Shown here: positions 20,222-29,665 of the stretch, in pieces
Position numbering within the stretch: position 1 is the stretch's first letter
Layout of the letters: each line of letters starts with the position of its first letter
Assembly (NCBI GenBank): GCA_027596945.1
Contig: JADGJH010000116.1
Location: 1 to 29,754 of the forward strand
DNA: 29,754 bases
Reading direction: 5' to 3'
Origin: Physocladia obscura
Taxonomy: Eukaryota > Chytridiomycota > Chytridiomycetes > Chytridiales > Chytriomycetaceae
Translations under genes and position numbers: made by a program
Notes under the pieces: generated by a model
Databases searched by the model: none
Told to the model about the DNA's origin: nothing
Seen by the model: only the letters and a program-made list of their open reading frames with translations

Positions 20222-21697
20222 ATGACGCGAACAGTTCTGAACGACATGGATAGCTCCTACTTTGATCTGGCTGTATTTGGTTTTGGCGGAATGATGAATT
20301 TGCATTCACCGGCTGTTTCTGCTGTCACGCCGCCGCCAGACGAGCGCGACAACGACAATGACGACATGATGGTGTTTCTCGAGTTCGAGAACCATCCAAA
20401 CGATAACGACAAGGACAACGAGAACGACAAACCCACACTTATCCGCGAAAACAGCTTTATTGTGATTCCCAGCGACGCCGATTCAAAGCCAAGACCCGTT
20501 ATTGTAGTTAATAATAACGCTCCACTGGCGTCACCCCCGCTAATGCTCGACTCCGAATTTCTACTCGGCCTGGGACCCGTGCTGCCGAAAGACCACACCG
20601 TGGCGTGCGACTTTGAGCTTGGCCCGTCGGCTGCCGGCGCATTGGCAAAGCATTTTGATGGCAGTGATAACCATCTCACTGATGACGACGACGACACGCA
20701 GTCGCCGAGATTGATTGTTGGAAGCAATGATTCGGTCGCTTTTATCGGCGAACCGCAGCTGCTTCTGTTGCCGACAACTACTGCTACCACGCGAGGTCAG
20801 AAAGAGTCAAGGCGTGCTTCGCGGAACCTTGTTTGCTTTGACTGTGGAACTACTACGACTCCGCTTTGGCGGCGGAGCGAAAACAAATTAAATATTGTTT
20901 GCAATGCTTGCGGTAAATATCTCTCCTGCTCCTCCTCGTTCATTTCATGACATTTGATGGTGCCACTTCTGAAGCACCCCAAAATCTCCAACATCAAAAA
21001 TTTTTTCAAATTTTTTTCTTTCTTTTTTAAGTTCCTCATAATTTTAAAACCCTTACTTATTATTTCTCAAATTACAGGTTTGTTTCAACAAAAGTACCAA
21101 AAGAACCGGCCGTCGGCAATGCGGACGAAACAAACGAATCGGATGATACGGTCTTTGTCGTCAAAATACAGTCAAGTCGGTGGCAACAACGCCACACAAC
21201 AAAAGCAACAACAGCCGTGGAGTATTTTAACACATTTAGCAAATGTTCGGCGGACTCCTAAATCTCATCAATTGCAGCACCATGGTACTCATAATTTACA
21301 AAATGGCAGCTTGACGCCACAACAAAAACTAGAGCAGAATCAAAAGCAAGAGCAGCAGCAACATCAGCATCGGCAACCGCAAAAACAAAAAATTGAAGAA
21401 CAGTTTCATCAAGAGCATGTGGCAACACCAACAAACCCTGTTGCTGTGGAACAAGATGATTCAAAAACCACAGAGTTTTATGACGTGTCGTCGAATTTCA
21501 TCAGTATTCCTGATACTTTCACAACTGGTGCTGGAGATGCTGCCACCGCAGCAACGTCAGATATTGCTACTGCTGTTGAACTTTCTGCAGGTCCCGGATG
21601 TTATACTTTGATGGCGGTTGACGAATGTGCAAATGTAAATGTTGTTGATGAGGACGATGAGGATATGGGATGGGCTGATTTATTGAATATTATGTAA
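20222..21697 (+). CDS. GATA-type zinc-finger transcription factor (GATA-D)
   Basis: Predicted 436-aa regulator in two exons, 20222-20912 and 21078-21697. The 165-nt GT-AG intron is much longer than others in the window and falls in the glycine codon right after the last zinc cysteine (CNAC/G). Ligands C205, C208, C227 and C230, 18-residue loop with TTTPLWRR, then GLFQQKYQK from exon 2. The N-terminus is acidic, with an Asn/Asp-rich block (DNDNDD, DNDKDNENDK); the middle is Q-rich; the C-terminus is acidic with an aromatic (DEDDEDMGWADLLNIM), a plausible activation domain by inference. First ATG used; a second in-frame Met is at codon 10. Only 83 bp separate its stop from the GATA-E start. Confidence 0.88.
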
Positions 21698-21780
21698 AGA
21701 AACTTTGAGCTGAGAGTCTTGGCTCTTTTGATAAGAATTTTTCATATTTTTTATTTTTATTGCTTTCACTGGAAGAAGAT
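21698..21780 (+). promoter_or_regulatory. Short GATA-D / GATA-E spacer with GATA box
   Basis: 83 bp must hold the GATA-D 3' UTR and the GATA-E promoter/leader if the two are separate genes. It contains TTGATAAG, with TGATAA at 21729-21734, a good HGATAR site about 50 bp before the GATA-E ATG. This would allow auto- or cross-regulation by GATA factors, but the motif is short and the DNA is A/T-rich. Confidence 0.35.
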
Positions 21781-23367
21781 ATGGCGACTGTGGTAACAGC
21801 TACGACGATAAGCAAGGAAGAAGAAAACGATACGTCACCGACATTGTTGGGTAAAGCAATCGCCGAAATCGGAGTGTATATGCCAACGTCACCATTTCCA
21901 TCAATCACGCTGCCCGAACTCAATAATCCAATATACCACCAATACGATCATAAAGATTACGGGCACTGCGACGACGACAACGACAGCGCGAACAGACTTC
22001 TGACACAGCATAGCACGCAGTATCATCGGCAGGAATACGACGAACAATTTTACAGCGGGCATATGTATTCTTTGCATGATTCGAAACAAGGCAGCAACAA
22101 CGGCGACGGCGATGCTGCGATGGCAATTGCGGGAGGAGCAAAGCCGCGGGGACGGGGTCGTGGGCGTGCGAAGGTGGCAGTGCAGGCGCTGACGGAGACG
22201 GAGATGGAGATGGACATGGAAGTGGAAATGGGCGAGGCGGCGACGCAGATGGACACGGACGCCGACGCAAGCAAGGGGCCTGGGCTTGGGCTTGTTCCCG
22301 GGCACGCAAAGAAGAAGCGGCGGCGGGGTGCGCCAAACAGCGTGCTGCCGAATCTGCCGCAGCTGGTGGCGCCGGGGCCGGGGCCGGGTTCGGGGCTGGT
22401 GCTGCGCGGCGCGGCGGACGCACACGAAATGCCGCTGCCGCCGCAACTGCAGCTGCACCGGCCGCAGCACGCGCAGCTCCGCCACCAGCGCCTGCAGCTG
22501 ACGCCCGCCGAGCGCAAGAAGCTGCGCGAACACAAACGCGGCCTCGTGTGCTGCAACTGCGCCGCGACCACGACGCCCATCTGGCGCCGCCACACCGACG
22601 GCGTCCGCTTCCTGTGCAACGCGTGCGGCCTCTACTGGCGCCACAACCAGAAGATGCGCCCCGTGCCCCAGCCCGTTCAACCTGCCCAGCCTGCCCAACC
22701 GGCACTGTCTGGAATCTCGGCGACCACCCCTGCCGCCACCATCACCACCGCCAACCATCAACATACTCCGTCGTTATCCTCAAACGCTAACTGGGTCTCT
22801 GCACTGCTGCATCCGAACCCAAATCTTCAAATCGTCAATCAACAGGAATTTGACATCTACCAATACATCCAATTGAGTCAACAGCAGATGGAGTTTGATT
22901 TAATGTGTCGCGAAATACTCAATTCGTCGTCATCGGCGTCGGCGTCGTCGTCGTTACTGTCTGGGAATCTTCAGTCGATACAAGACGCGCAGCAGCATTT
23001 TCATCAGCAGAATGGCAATCAAATGCAAAGCGGCAGCAGCCATAGCAATATTGGTAGCAGTAATAATAGTCATGCGCAGGAACATTCAAATGGACATGGG
23101 TATGGAAACTGGATCCGTGTGTCTGCGGGTGGGACGAGTTTAATTGACAGCAGTGGTGCAGAAGTTGGAGCCATTAATATTTATGGCAACGGCTTTCATG
23201 GAGATGGTGGTGGCGGCGGCGGCGGTGGTGGCAGTAAAAGTAATGGCGGCCACAGTGAGGGTGGTGACGGCGATGGTGATAAACTTGCAGATGTGAATTT
23301 CAATTTAGCAACTGATTTAACATTTGAAGAGTTATTGTGGGCTGGAGTGCTGGGTATGGGCTCATGA
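21781..23367 (+). CDS. GATA-type zinc-finger transcription factor (GATA-E)
   Basis: Predicted 528-aa regulator, one exon. ATG 21781 is the first ATG (upstream open codons begin with TTG). Ligands C257, C260, C279 and C282 (CCNC, 18-residue loop TTTPIWRR, CNACGLYWR). The pre-finger helix ERKKLREHKRGL resembles GATA-A and GATA-B. Before it is an RGRGRGR stretch, a Met/Glu/Thr-rich repeat (TEMEMDMEVEMGE), KKKRRR as a likely nuclear signal, and Pro-Gly-rich sequence. After it come a PAQPAQPAQ repeat, Ser/Asn/Gln-rich regions, a run of ten glycines, and a hydrophobic/acidic end (TDLTFEELLWAGVLGM) that may activate. 22130-22680 is strikingly G/C-rich, unlike the surroundings. The stop is followed at once by long T tracts and a truncated carboxypeptidase copy. 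Confidence 0.86.
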   Translation: MATVVTATTISKEEENDTSPTLLGKAIAEIGVYMPTSPFPSITLPELNNPIYHQYDHKDYGHCDDDNDSANRLLTQHSTQYHRQEYDEQFYSGHMYSLHDSKQGSNNGDGDAAMAIAGGAKPRGRGRGRAKVAVQALTETEMEMDMEVEMGEAATQMDTDADASKGPGLGLVPGHAKKKRRRGAPNSVLPNLPQLVAPGPGPGSGLVLRGAADAHEMPLPPQLQLHRPQHAQLRHQRLQLTPAERKKLREHKRGLVCCNCAATTTPIWRRHTDGVRFLCNACGLYWRHNQKMRPVPQPVQPAQPAQPALSGISATTPAATITTANHQHTPSLSSNANWVSALLHPNPNLQIVNQQEFDIYQYIQLSQQQMEFDLMCREILNSSSSASASSSLLSGNLQSIQDAQQHFHQQNGNQMQSGSSHSNIGSSNNSHAQEHSNGHGYGNWIRVSAGGTSLIDSSGAEVGAINIYGNGFHGDGGGGGGGGGSKSNGGHSEGGDGDGDKLADVNFNLATDLTFEELLWAGVLGMGS

Positions 23368-23424
23368 TTTTTTTTTTTTTTTTGGTTATTGTATTTTTTT
23401 TTTTTTTTTTTTTTTGCAAAATAG

Positions 23425-24335
23425 ATATGTTGATGCTAGTATCACGGTTGAAACCAAAGGAGGCCACTCATCTGTTCCTCCTAAGCATACAGGGATTGGA
23501 TACACTGCACTTGCTATTGCCGCCTTGGAATCCAAAGTGTACCCAATTAACTTATCCGACAATAATCCTATTCTGGGATCCACGCGTTGTTATGCTCAGC
23601 ATTCAAAAAAAGTCGATCCTTTCATCCAATGGGCAATTGAAAATTTGAACAATGGCGGTCGCCAGCTTTTGGCAGCAAAACTTTCAGACCGTGATCTGAG
23701 AACTGCTGCACTCCTAACGACCACTCAGGCGACGGACATTATTTATGGTGGTTTGAAAGTTAACGCACTTCCTGAAAAAGTCACAGCCATCGTCAATCAC
23801 AGAATTGCTGTTGATTCGTCGCTGGCTGCCACGCAAAAGCACATTACAGAAGTGTTACTCTCAGTTGCGAAAGAGAACAAACTCAGTCTTACAGTGAATC
23901 AATTTGATGACCCAGAGAAAATTGCATTTGAATATTCCATTGCTGAAGCGCTAGGAAAAATCTCGGTGTCTCCTGCTTTTGGGAAAGGACTTGAACCAGC
24001 ACCATCGTCACCTGCTAACGGAGATGGATCAATTGGTTGGAGCATTTTGGAGGGAACTATTCACTATGTGTTTGATGAAGACAGTCAGATCATTGTAAGC
24101 CCAAGTATGAGTTCAGGAAACACTGATACGAGGCATTACTGGGGTTTGAGTAAAAGTATTTATCGCTTTGGTGAGTGAATTCAAAGTTCTCGGCATCAGT
24201 TTACTAATATCTTATTGCAACACAGCTCCAACTGGTGGAATCAATGCACACACGGTTGATGAGCACATTGAACTCAAAAAATATATCAAGGCTATTAAGT
24301 TTTATCATTCGTTGATCAGAAACTGGAATGAATGA
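23425..24335 (+). pseudogene. M20 carboxypeptidase S-like, 3' half only (copy 1)
   Basis: Two exons, 23425-24170 and 24226-24335, joined by a 55-nt GT-AG intron. They encode the C-terminal half of an M20-family vacuolar/membrane carboxypeptidase: the ETKGGHSS segment, the lid/dimer domain, and SSGNTDTRHYWGLS with the last metal-binding His. The first base follows an acceptor (AAAATAG) at the same place as an internal intron of the neighbouring copy, preceded only by T tracts and the GATA-E stop. No 5' half exists, so the early metal ligands (AHxDVVP, GRGxxD, EE) are missing and the fragment cannot be a full peptidase. Its frame has no stop or frameshift. Splicing from GATA-E into it would be out of phase. 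Confidence 0.8.
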
Positions 24336-24385
24336 TTTTCTGTGATGCAGTTATAATAAAAAATTTTAAAAGAAATTGGGAAAAA

Positions 24386-26303
24386 ATGTTGAGAAACAAG
24401 CAAGCTTTGCTTCCCAGGAACACTATTCTCGTGACGAATTCCTTTAAATTGCGAACAACTAATGGACGAAATATTATTGTCATTTTAATTGCAGTGTCTG
24501 CAGCTGTATTTGTGTGGCTTCATTCAATTCGTGATGTTCAAAAAACTGGAACTGTTGATGTCGGAACAATCGGATCTACCGGATACCATTGCGATCAAGT
24601 TCCGGTTCTTGTTCCGAACTCTTCCCGGTTATATGATTTTCAGCTTTGTAGTCCGGAATTTGCGGCAACAGCAGCGAAACGTCTTTTCTAAGCAATCCAA
24701 ATCCAAACTGTTTCGTTCGATAACATGACGGATTTATTGCCCACCGAACCGGATGTATCTGTGCATCTTTCGTTTCTTCGTTTTCACGCGTTTCTTGAAA
24801 TCGCGTTCCCACTTGTTCACAAACATTTGGCGCGTCCCGGCATCAACAAATATTCACTTTTGTATTCTTGGAAAGGCGCCAATTTCGATGCTGCGCCACT
24901 AACTCTGATAGTACAAGTTATTGCGTAACTATTATGTATCTTTCGTCCACTTTATTGAGTCTAACAACAGGCTCATATTGATGTCGTTCCGGAAACAGCC
25001 AACCAGTGGACTCACGATCCATATTTTGGATACATTGATGCTGAAAATGGATTTCTTTGGGGTCGTGGATCCAGCGACACGAAGCCAACTGTAATTGGAA
25101 CCCTTGAGGCTGTCGAGGCGCTCCTTTCTGCTACAAATGGAAAATATAGACCAACGTCTGATATTTATCTTGCGTTCGGTCATGATGAAGAAATTTCTGG
25201 GTACCAAGCGCCAAAAAGATTGCAGAATACTTGGAGCAGAACTTGGTACTCGCTGGAAAAGTTGGCGTGATTGTTGATGAAGGTACGTCGTTCGGCAGTA
25301 TTGAAGATGTTCGTATGGCTACTGTTGCTACTGGTGAGAAAGGGTAACGAACGGCTTATATCGTGGTTTTGATTGATTACCTAATATATACATACAGGTA
25401 TGTTGATGCAGCTCTTACCATTGAAACTAAAGGTGGTCACTCATCTGTCCTTCCGAAACACACACCGGTATTGGCTATACTGCATTAGCCATTGCTGCCT
25501 TGAAATCCAACGCGTATCCGATTAATCTTTCTGACAACAATCCTGTTCTGGGAACAACCCGATGCTACGTACAGCACTCAAAAAATGCGGACCCTCTCAT
25601 CAAATGGGCAATTGAGAATTTGAATAATGGCGGCCGTAAAGTCTTGGCAACTAAACTAACTGAGCGTGATGCAGGAACTGCGTCTTTGCTCACAACTACG
25701 CAATCTACAGATATTATTTTTGGTGGCTTGAAAGTTAATGCGCTTCCTGAGAAAGTAACAGCAATCATCAATCATAGAATTACTGTTGATTCGTCACTTA
25801 CTGAAACGCAAGAACATATTAAAGGAGTGTTAATTTCTGTTGCAAAGCAGTACAAACCGAATCTCACAATTAATCAATTTGATAGCCCCAACGAAGTTGC
25901 CTTCGAGTATTCTCAAACTGGTGCTCATGGAAAAATAAATTTTTCCCCTATTTTTAGTAAAGGCCTTCTAATGGTCAGAAATCAAGTGGCTGGGATGTTT
26001 TAGAAGGAACAATCCATCACCTGTTTGATGGCGACGATTAGATTATTGTCAGTCCAAGTATGAGTTCAGGGAACACTGACACAAAGCACTATTGGGGATT
26101 AAGCAAGAACATTTATAGATTTTGTAAGCGATTTTTTGTTTTCACATTTATTCTCAAACTAACAAAGAGAGCCAACAGCTCCAATTGATGGCAAGAATGC
26201 TCTTACAGTTGATGAACACATTAAAATCAAAGATTACATCAAAGCGATTCAATTCTATCATGACTTCATTCGCAATTGGAGTGAACGAATAAAAAAAATT
26301 TGA
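24386..26303 (+). pseudogene. M20 carboxypeptidase S-like, full length but broken (copy 2)
   Basis: Resembles fungal carboxypeptidase S (M20A, zinc): N-terminal membrane anchor (NIIVILIAVSAAVFVWL), YSLLYSWKG, AHIDVVPETANQW, GRGSSD, GHDEEISG, KGGHSS, and SSGNTDTKHYWGLS. Recognisable introns are at 24917-24970, 25344-25397 and one near 26125-26178. Lesions: in-frame TAA at 24689-24691; one-base deletion near 25208 after HDEEISGYQ; two-base AC expansion near 25463; a deletion of about 20 bases near 25968; TAG at 26039-26041 where copy 1 has CAG. All lie in conserved sequence and are judged by comparison with copy 1 and family motifs. Starts 50 bp after copy 1 stops, so the two are a tandem duplication. 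ATG 24386 was chosen; ATG 24332 is also in frame. Confidence 0.82.
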
Positions 26304-26817
26304 TTTTGTCTGTAATTGATATTTTCTTCTGGATTCGTCTAATTGCTCACCACGCGACAAAACCATCTGAATTTATAGAATGCCATTCGGCTGTTGTTCC
26401 AGAATTAGCATGAACAATTTACGACATGTTTGATGAGGGCGTATTATTTTTGGACTGAGTATGTTCCTTGGATGCTAAGTTAGCGCATTTATCATTTTGG
26501 TATGCCTAGTATGTTTTAGGGCCGAATGAGAATTAAGAAAATATTGCCCAATAAATGGACGCTCTGTTTTGTGAAGCGTGTTTTTAAAAGTCGGTGGATG
26601 GAACTAGATAAATGTGTATTCAGAGCTAAAAAACGCCTCAAGTTCAAGTTTCAAACTTTCAATGCTACTTAAGGTAACTCGAAGTCATGCATGCAAACTT
26701 GAAAGCGCATGTTATGCAAGTGTGAAACCTTTTTAAATTGTGATTATGAACTTTCTGGAAATTTAAGTCCGCGTGCCAAATTGAAGCCAAATCAATTTGA
26801 ATTTTTCGAAAAATTCA
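26304..26817. other. Intergenic, nothing recognised
   Basis: 514 bp between the broken carboxypeptidase copy and the bestrophin-like gene. Holds the promoter of the latter. No open frame or repeat of note, and no clear core-promoter motif. Confidence 0.5.
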
Positions 26818-28262
26818 ATGGATGGAAGAATCGCAATCAATCTGCTAACACCAGATGATCCAGAACAAACAGATTCGGTCGCAGATGGTGATAACAATAT
26901 TCAGTGGATAAAGAGTCCACGTAAAAAGCGTTTGCAGCATAGAGTCTCGCAGTACAGGTTGGGTGGTTTCCTGCTTTTTCTGAATCTAACGTGAGAAAAA
27001 ACAGTATCGAGCATTGGGGTGATTTACTCCGCATGTCAAACTCGATTCTTCCAGATATTTTTGTTCCTAGCTTGGCATTGACTGTATGGGCTACTCTCGT
27101 TTCTGTATTTTACCTCGTTCCACAGGTCAACTTTTTAAAGTTCGTCATCAAAACCTGTGTTTGTAAATGAAATGATGGATGAAGTAAATAAAATTGCAGG
27201 ACCTGGGGATTACCAAACTCGATCCTTCTTATCACTATACTTGGATCTGCTATGTCACTGCTTCTTATTTTTCGTGTCAACACAGCATATGATAGATATT
27301 ATGAGGGGCGCAAACTCTGGAATACTGTGCATTTTCAAATCAGAAATCTCGCGCGGTTCATTTGGATTTATTCTGCGTCTACTAGCGAAGAAGATATTGC
27401 TCGCAAGACCAGCGCAATGTATCTTCTAATTGGTTTTGCGTCTGCAACTAAGCATGTTCTTCGCAACGAGCCGAGCCACTTGTATGATGATCTTGGTCCT
27501 TACATTCGGCAAATTCCTCAATTCTCTCCGAAAATACAGCGTGTTGTGGATGGACTTCCCATTCCATTAGAAATTGCAATACATTTGCAAAGGTTTCTTA
27601 ACAAATATTGCACAGCTGGTTATCTTGCGTCAGCGACGGTTTCTGGGCTTGTAGACTCTCTCTCATCATTACACCGTATTAAAGCATCACCAATTCCAGA
27701 TGCGTACAGAATTCATTTGAAACAAACTGTAGTCGTGTATATTATTAGTTTGCCATTTCAGCTAGTCGCATCTCCACTACAATGGTTCACAATTCCGTTT
27801 GTATTTTTCTCTGCATTGACTATGCTTGGGATTGAGCGTATCGGTGCTAGAATTGAAAATCCATTCAACTATGATATTAATGGTGACCTATTTTTTTAAT
27901 TTTATTCGTCACGTTTGAAAAAAGAGAGCTAAGTCTCGGTTTGCATTATAGATTTGCCTCAAGACGAGTTTTGTGATGCAATTACCGCAGAAATTAAGCA
28001 AATTATTGAATCCGAAGATGCCAATGAGGATTCCAAAGGGTGGATCACCCCATGCTCCCTCGAAATTCAACTGGTCGATTTGGAGAATCTCAAGAAAGTA
28101 ACTATTGCTGCAATTTTAGCCCATAAAGAGAATACAGTATCAGCTGCCACAGCTGCTCAGACCCATGGATTTTCATTTGATATGCTTGTTTCAGTGCAGG
28201 GAATGGTTGCAAAACTGGTTGGTCCAAGTCATCTGACACCGCAAACTGGAGGCAGCAATTAA
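26818..28262 (+). CDS. Bestrophin-like RFP-TM anion channel family protein
   Basis: Predicted 422-aa membrane protein of the bestrophin/UPF0187 family, whose members form chloride or bicarbonate channels. Exons 26818-26957, 27005-27139, 27200-27882 and 27952-28262, introns 47, 60 and 69 nt. Seen: EHWGDLLRMSNSILPDI leading into the first membrane segment; then LPNSILLITILG and the family hallmark FRVNTAYDRYYEGRKLW; a later hydrophobic segment near SLPFQLVASPLQWFTIPFVF; IGARIENPFNYDINDLPQDEFC, matching the acidic ENPFGxDxNDLPLD signature. The C-terminal tail lacks further domains. The second donor (GTTCGT at 27140) is weak, but is the only one that keeps phase with the LPNS exon, so exon 2's end is the least certain boundary. 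Confidence 0.85.
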
Positions 28263-28859
28263 ATTGTCATTTTTTTGTATGCCTTGCCTGATTTCTGCTC
28301 ATTTGTAATTTTTTTTTTTGTTTGTGTATGAATTGTTTGTGCTTCATAAAATTCTGTTAATAGAATTTCGTTAAATTGATGTACTCTTTTTGATAAGGCG
28401 GACTTAGTTCACCACTCATTCTTGGAGAACTTCACAAAATTTCCTGCATTCTGTTTGAGTTCTCAACCATCATGTCTGATTGCTCCCACTTTATTAGGTG
28501 CATACCTGTTTTCCCATTCTTCGATTACATTTTTTAAAATTTTTACCATTTAGCTTTTTGTTTTTATGACAAATTGAGAAAATTAATCCACAATTATAGT
28601 TCCATGTTTGTTTCCGTGGTAACTTAATTTTGGGAGTGGAATTGTGTCAGTTCCAAGTCTTCCCAAAAATTTTGTGATTGCCTGAAATTTCTTTACCAAG
28701 AGACCAAAATTCAAGGGTTTTGGGAATAATTTTCTACTTTGATAAAATTTTCGCAAATTCCACCAATTTTTTTTTAATTTTTAAGATTTTTCTTTTTCAA
28801 TGTGTTAAAAATCGAATTTAAGTGAACATGTCTGAATGTCCTGTGAACTTTATGAATCA
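28263..28859. other. A/T-rich intergenic, nothing recognised
   Basis: T-rich 3' flank of the bestrophin-like gene. No convincing AATAAA within 150 nt of the stop. No gene, RNA or repeat recognised. Confidence 0.5.
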
Positions 28860-29665
28860 AATTTTCATGTTGTTGATTTCTTTCTGTTGAATGAAGAATT
28901 TTATTAGATTTCCCCATAAGTGGTTTTGGGTATTTTACCACCATAGGACTAATAAAATCAATGTCTTTTGCCTTGTTGAGCAACCAAGACAAGATCTTCA
29001 AAAACTCCATTCATTATCTGAAGACCCTTATTTTCCAATAGTTTTGCAAATACATTAACAATATTTCCAAAGTTTTTGGTGTTTAAGTCTGTGAAAACAG
29101 AATGAATACATCAATCAGAACAATCAAAATAGAACAAAAAACACTCACTGTCTTTCATTTGAAACCAATCTTGGGTGTTGTAGCTTGAATCTGGAAGTTT
29201 TTGTTTCAGTGCTGTATTCTTGTTATCCTTTGATTGCTTCAATTGTTTCACTTCTTGGGTCAAGTGCTTCAATTCTTGAGTCAATTGCTTTTCTTTCTCA
29301 CTCAATTGTTAATTTCCAATTTGCTTGAGGAGATCAACTGAAAAGCAAGTTGTTCAAGACTCTATCATTGACTTGATCAATTTGTTGACAGAGAAATGGA
29401 TCTTCAGGGTGTTTGTGAATTGGATATATTGCAGTGAGATTATTTGAATTGTCATAACTGTTGTGGGCAAAGATGATAAATTGTCAGAGTTTGTAGACTG
29501 ATGATCTAAATCTGAATTAAAGACAAATAATTTGTTGGAGTTTGTAGGCTGATGATCCAAATCTGAATTAAAGTCAAAGGCGTCTAAACCAAAAAGGCCG
29601 ACTGGGTCTGAAGCTGTTAGATTTGAATCAAGGCTGACATTGTTTAAGGCTGTATTTTCTTCCAT
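28860..29665 (-). pseudogene. Decayed coding sequence with coiled coil
   Basis: Minus strand. Begins at ATG 29665 with an Asp/Asn/Ser-rich part containing two copies of FNSDLDHQ. A frameshift near 29440 leads into NLTAIYPIHKHPEDPF and then VNDRVLNNLLFS. After a further shift and an in-frame stop near 29309 comes a heptad region, SEKEKQLTQELKHLTQEVKQ, ending LPDSSYNTQDWFQMKD. A GTGAGT...CACAG intron (about 29089-29148) would join this to NIVNVFAKLLENKGLQIMNG (about 29030-29075), after which stops accumulate. The order of sensible segments with repeated breaks suggests a decayed gene or mobile-element protein. Family not recognised. Confidence 0.4.
29489..29572 (-). repeat. 51-bp tandem duplication
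   Basis: The 33-bp blocks at 29489-29521 and 29540-29572 differ at only two positions and are 51 bp apart, encoding on the minus strand the repeated FNSDLDHQxTNS unit (17 residues per period). A shorter 21-bp periodicity at about 29236-29300 encodes the LTQELKH / LTQEVKQ heptads. Confidence 0.7.

Noticed and set aside
21901..22764. 287- and 261-codon open frames on the minus strand
   Set aside because: Products of the G/C-rich island in GATA-E. They read as Arg/Ala/Pro-rich sequence without domains, while the plus strand encodes a clear GATA finger.
23368..23420. T tracts as evidence that GATA-E was retroposed
   Set aside because: A retroposed plus-strand gene would leave an A tract, not T tracts, after its 3' end. 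The T runs look like the pyrimidine tract of the old intron plus slippage.
23340..23460. GATA-E splicing into the carboxypeptidase fragment to give a chimeric protein
   Set aside because: A good donor (GTATGG at 23354) and an acceptor (23423-23424) exist, but the donor leaves phase 1 and the peptidase exon needs phase 2, so the product would be out of frame.
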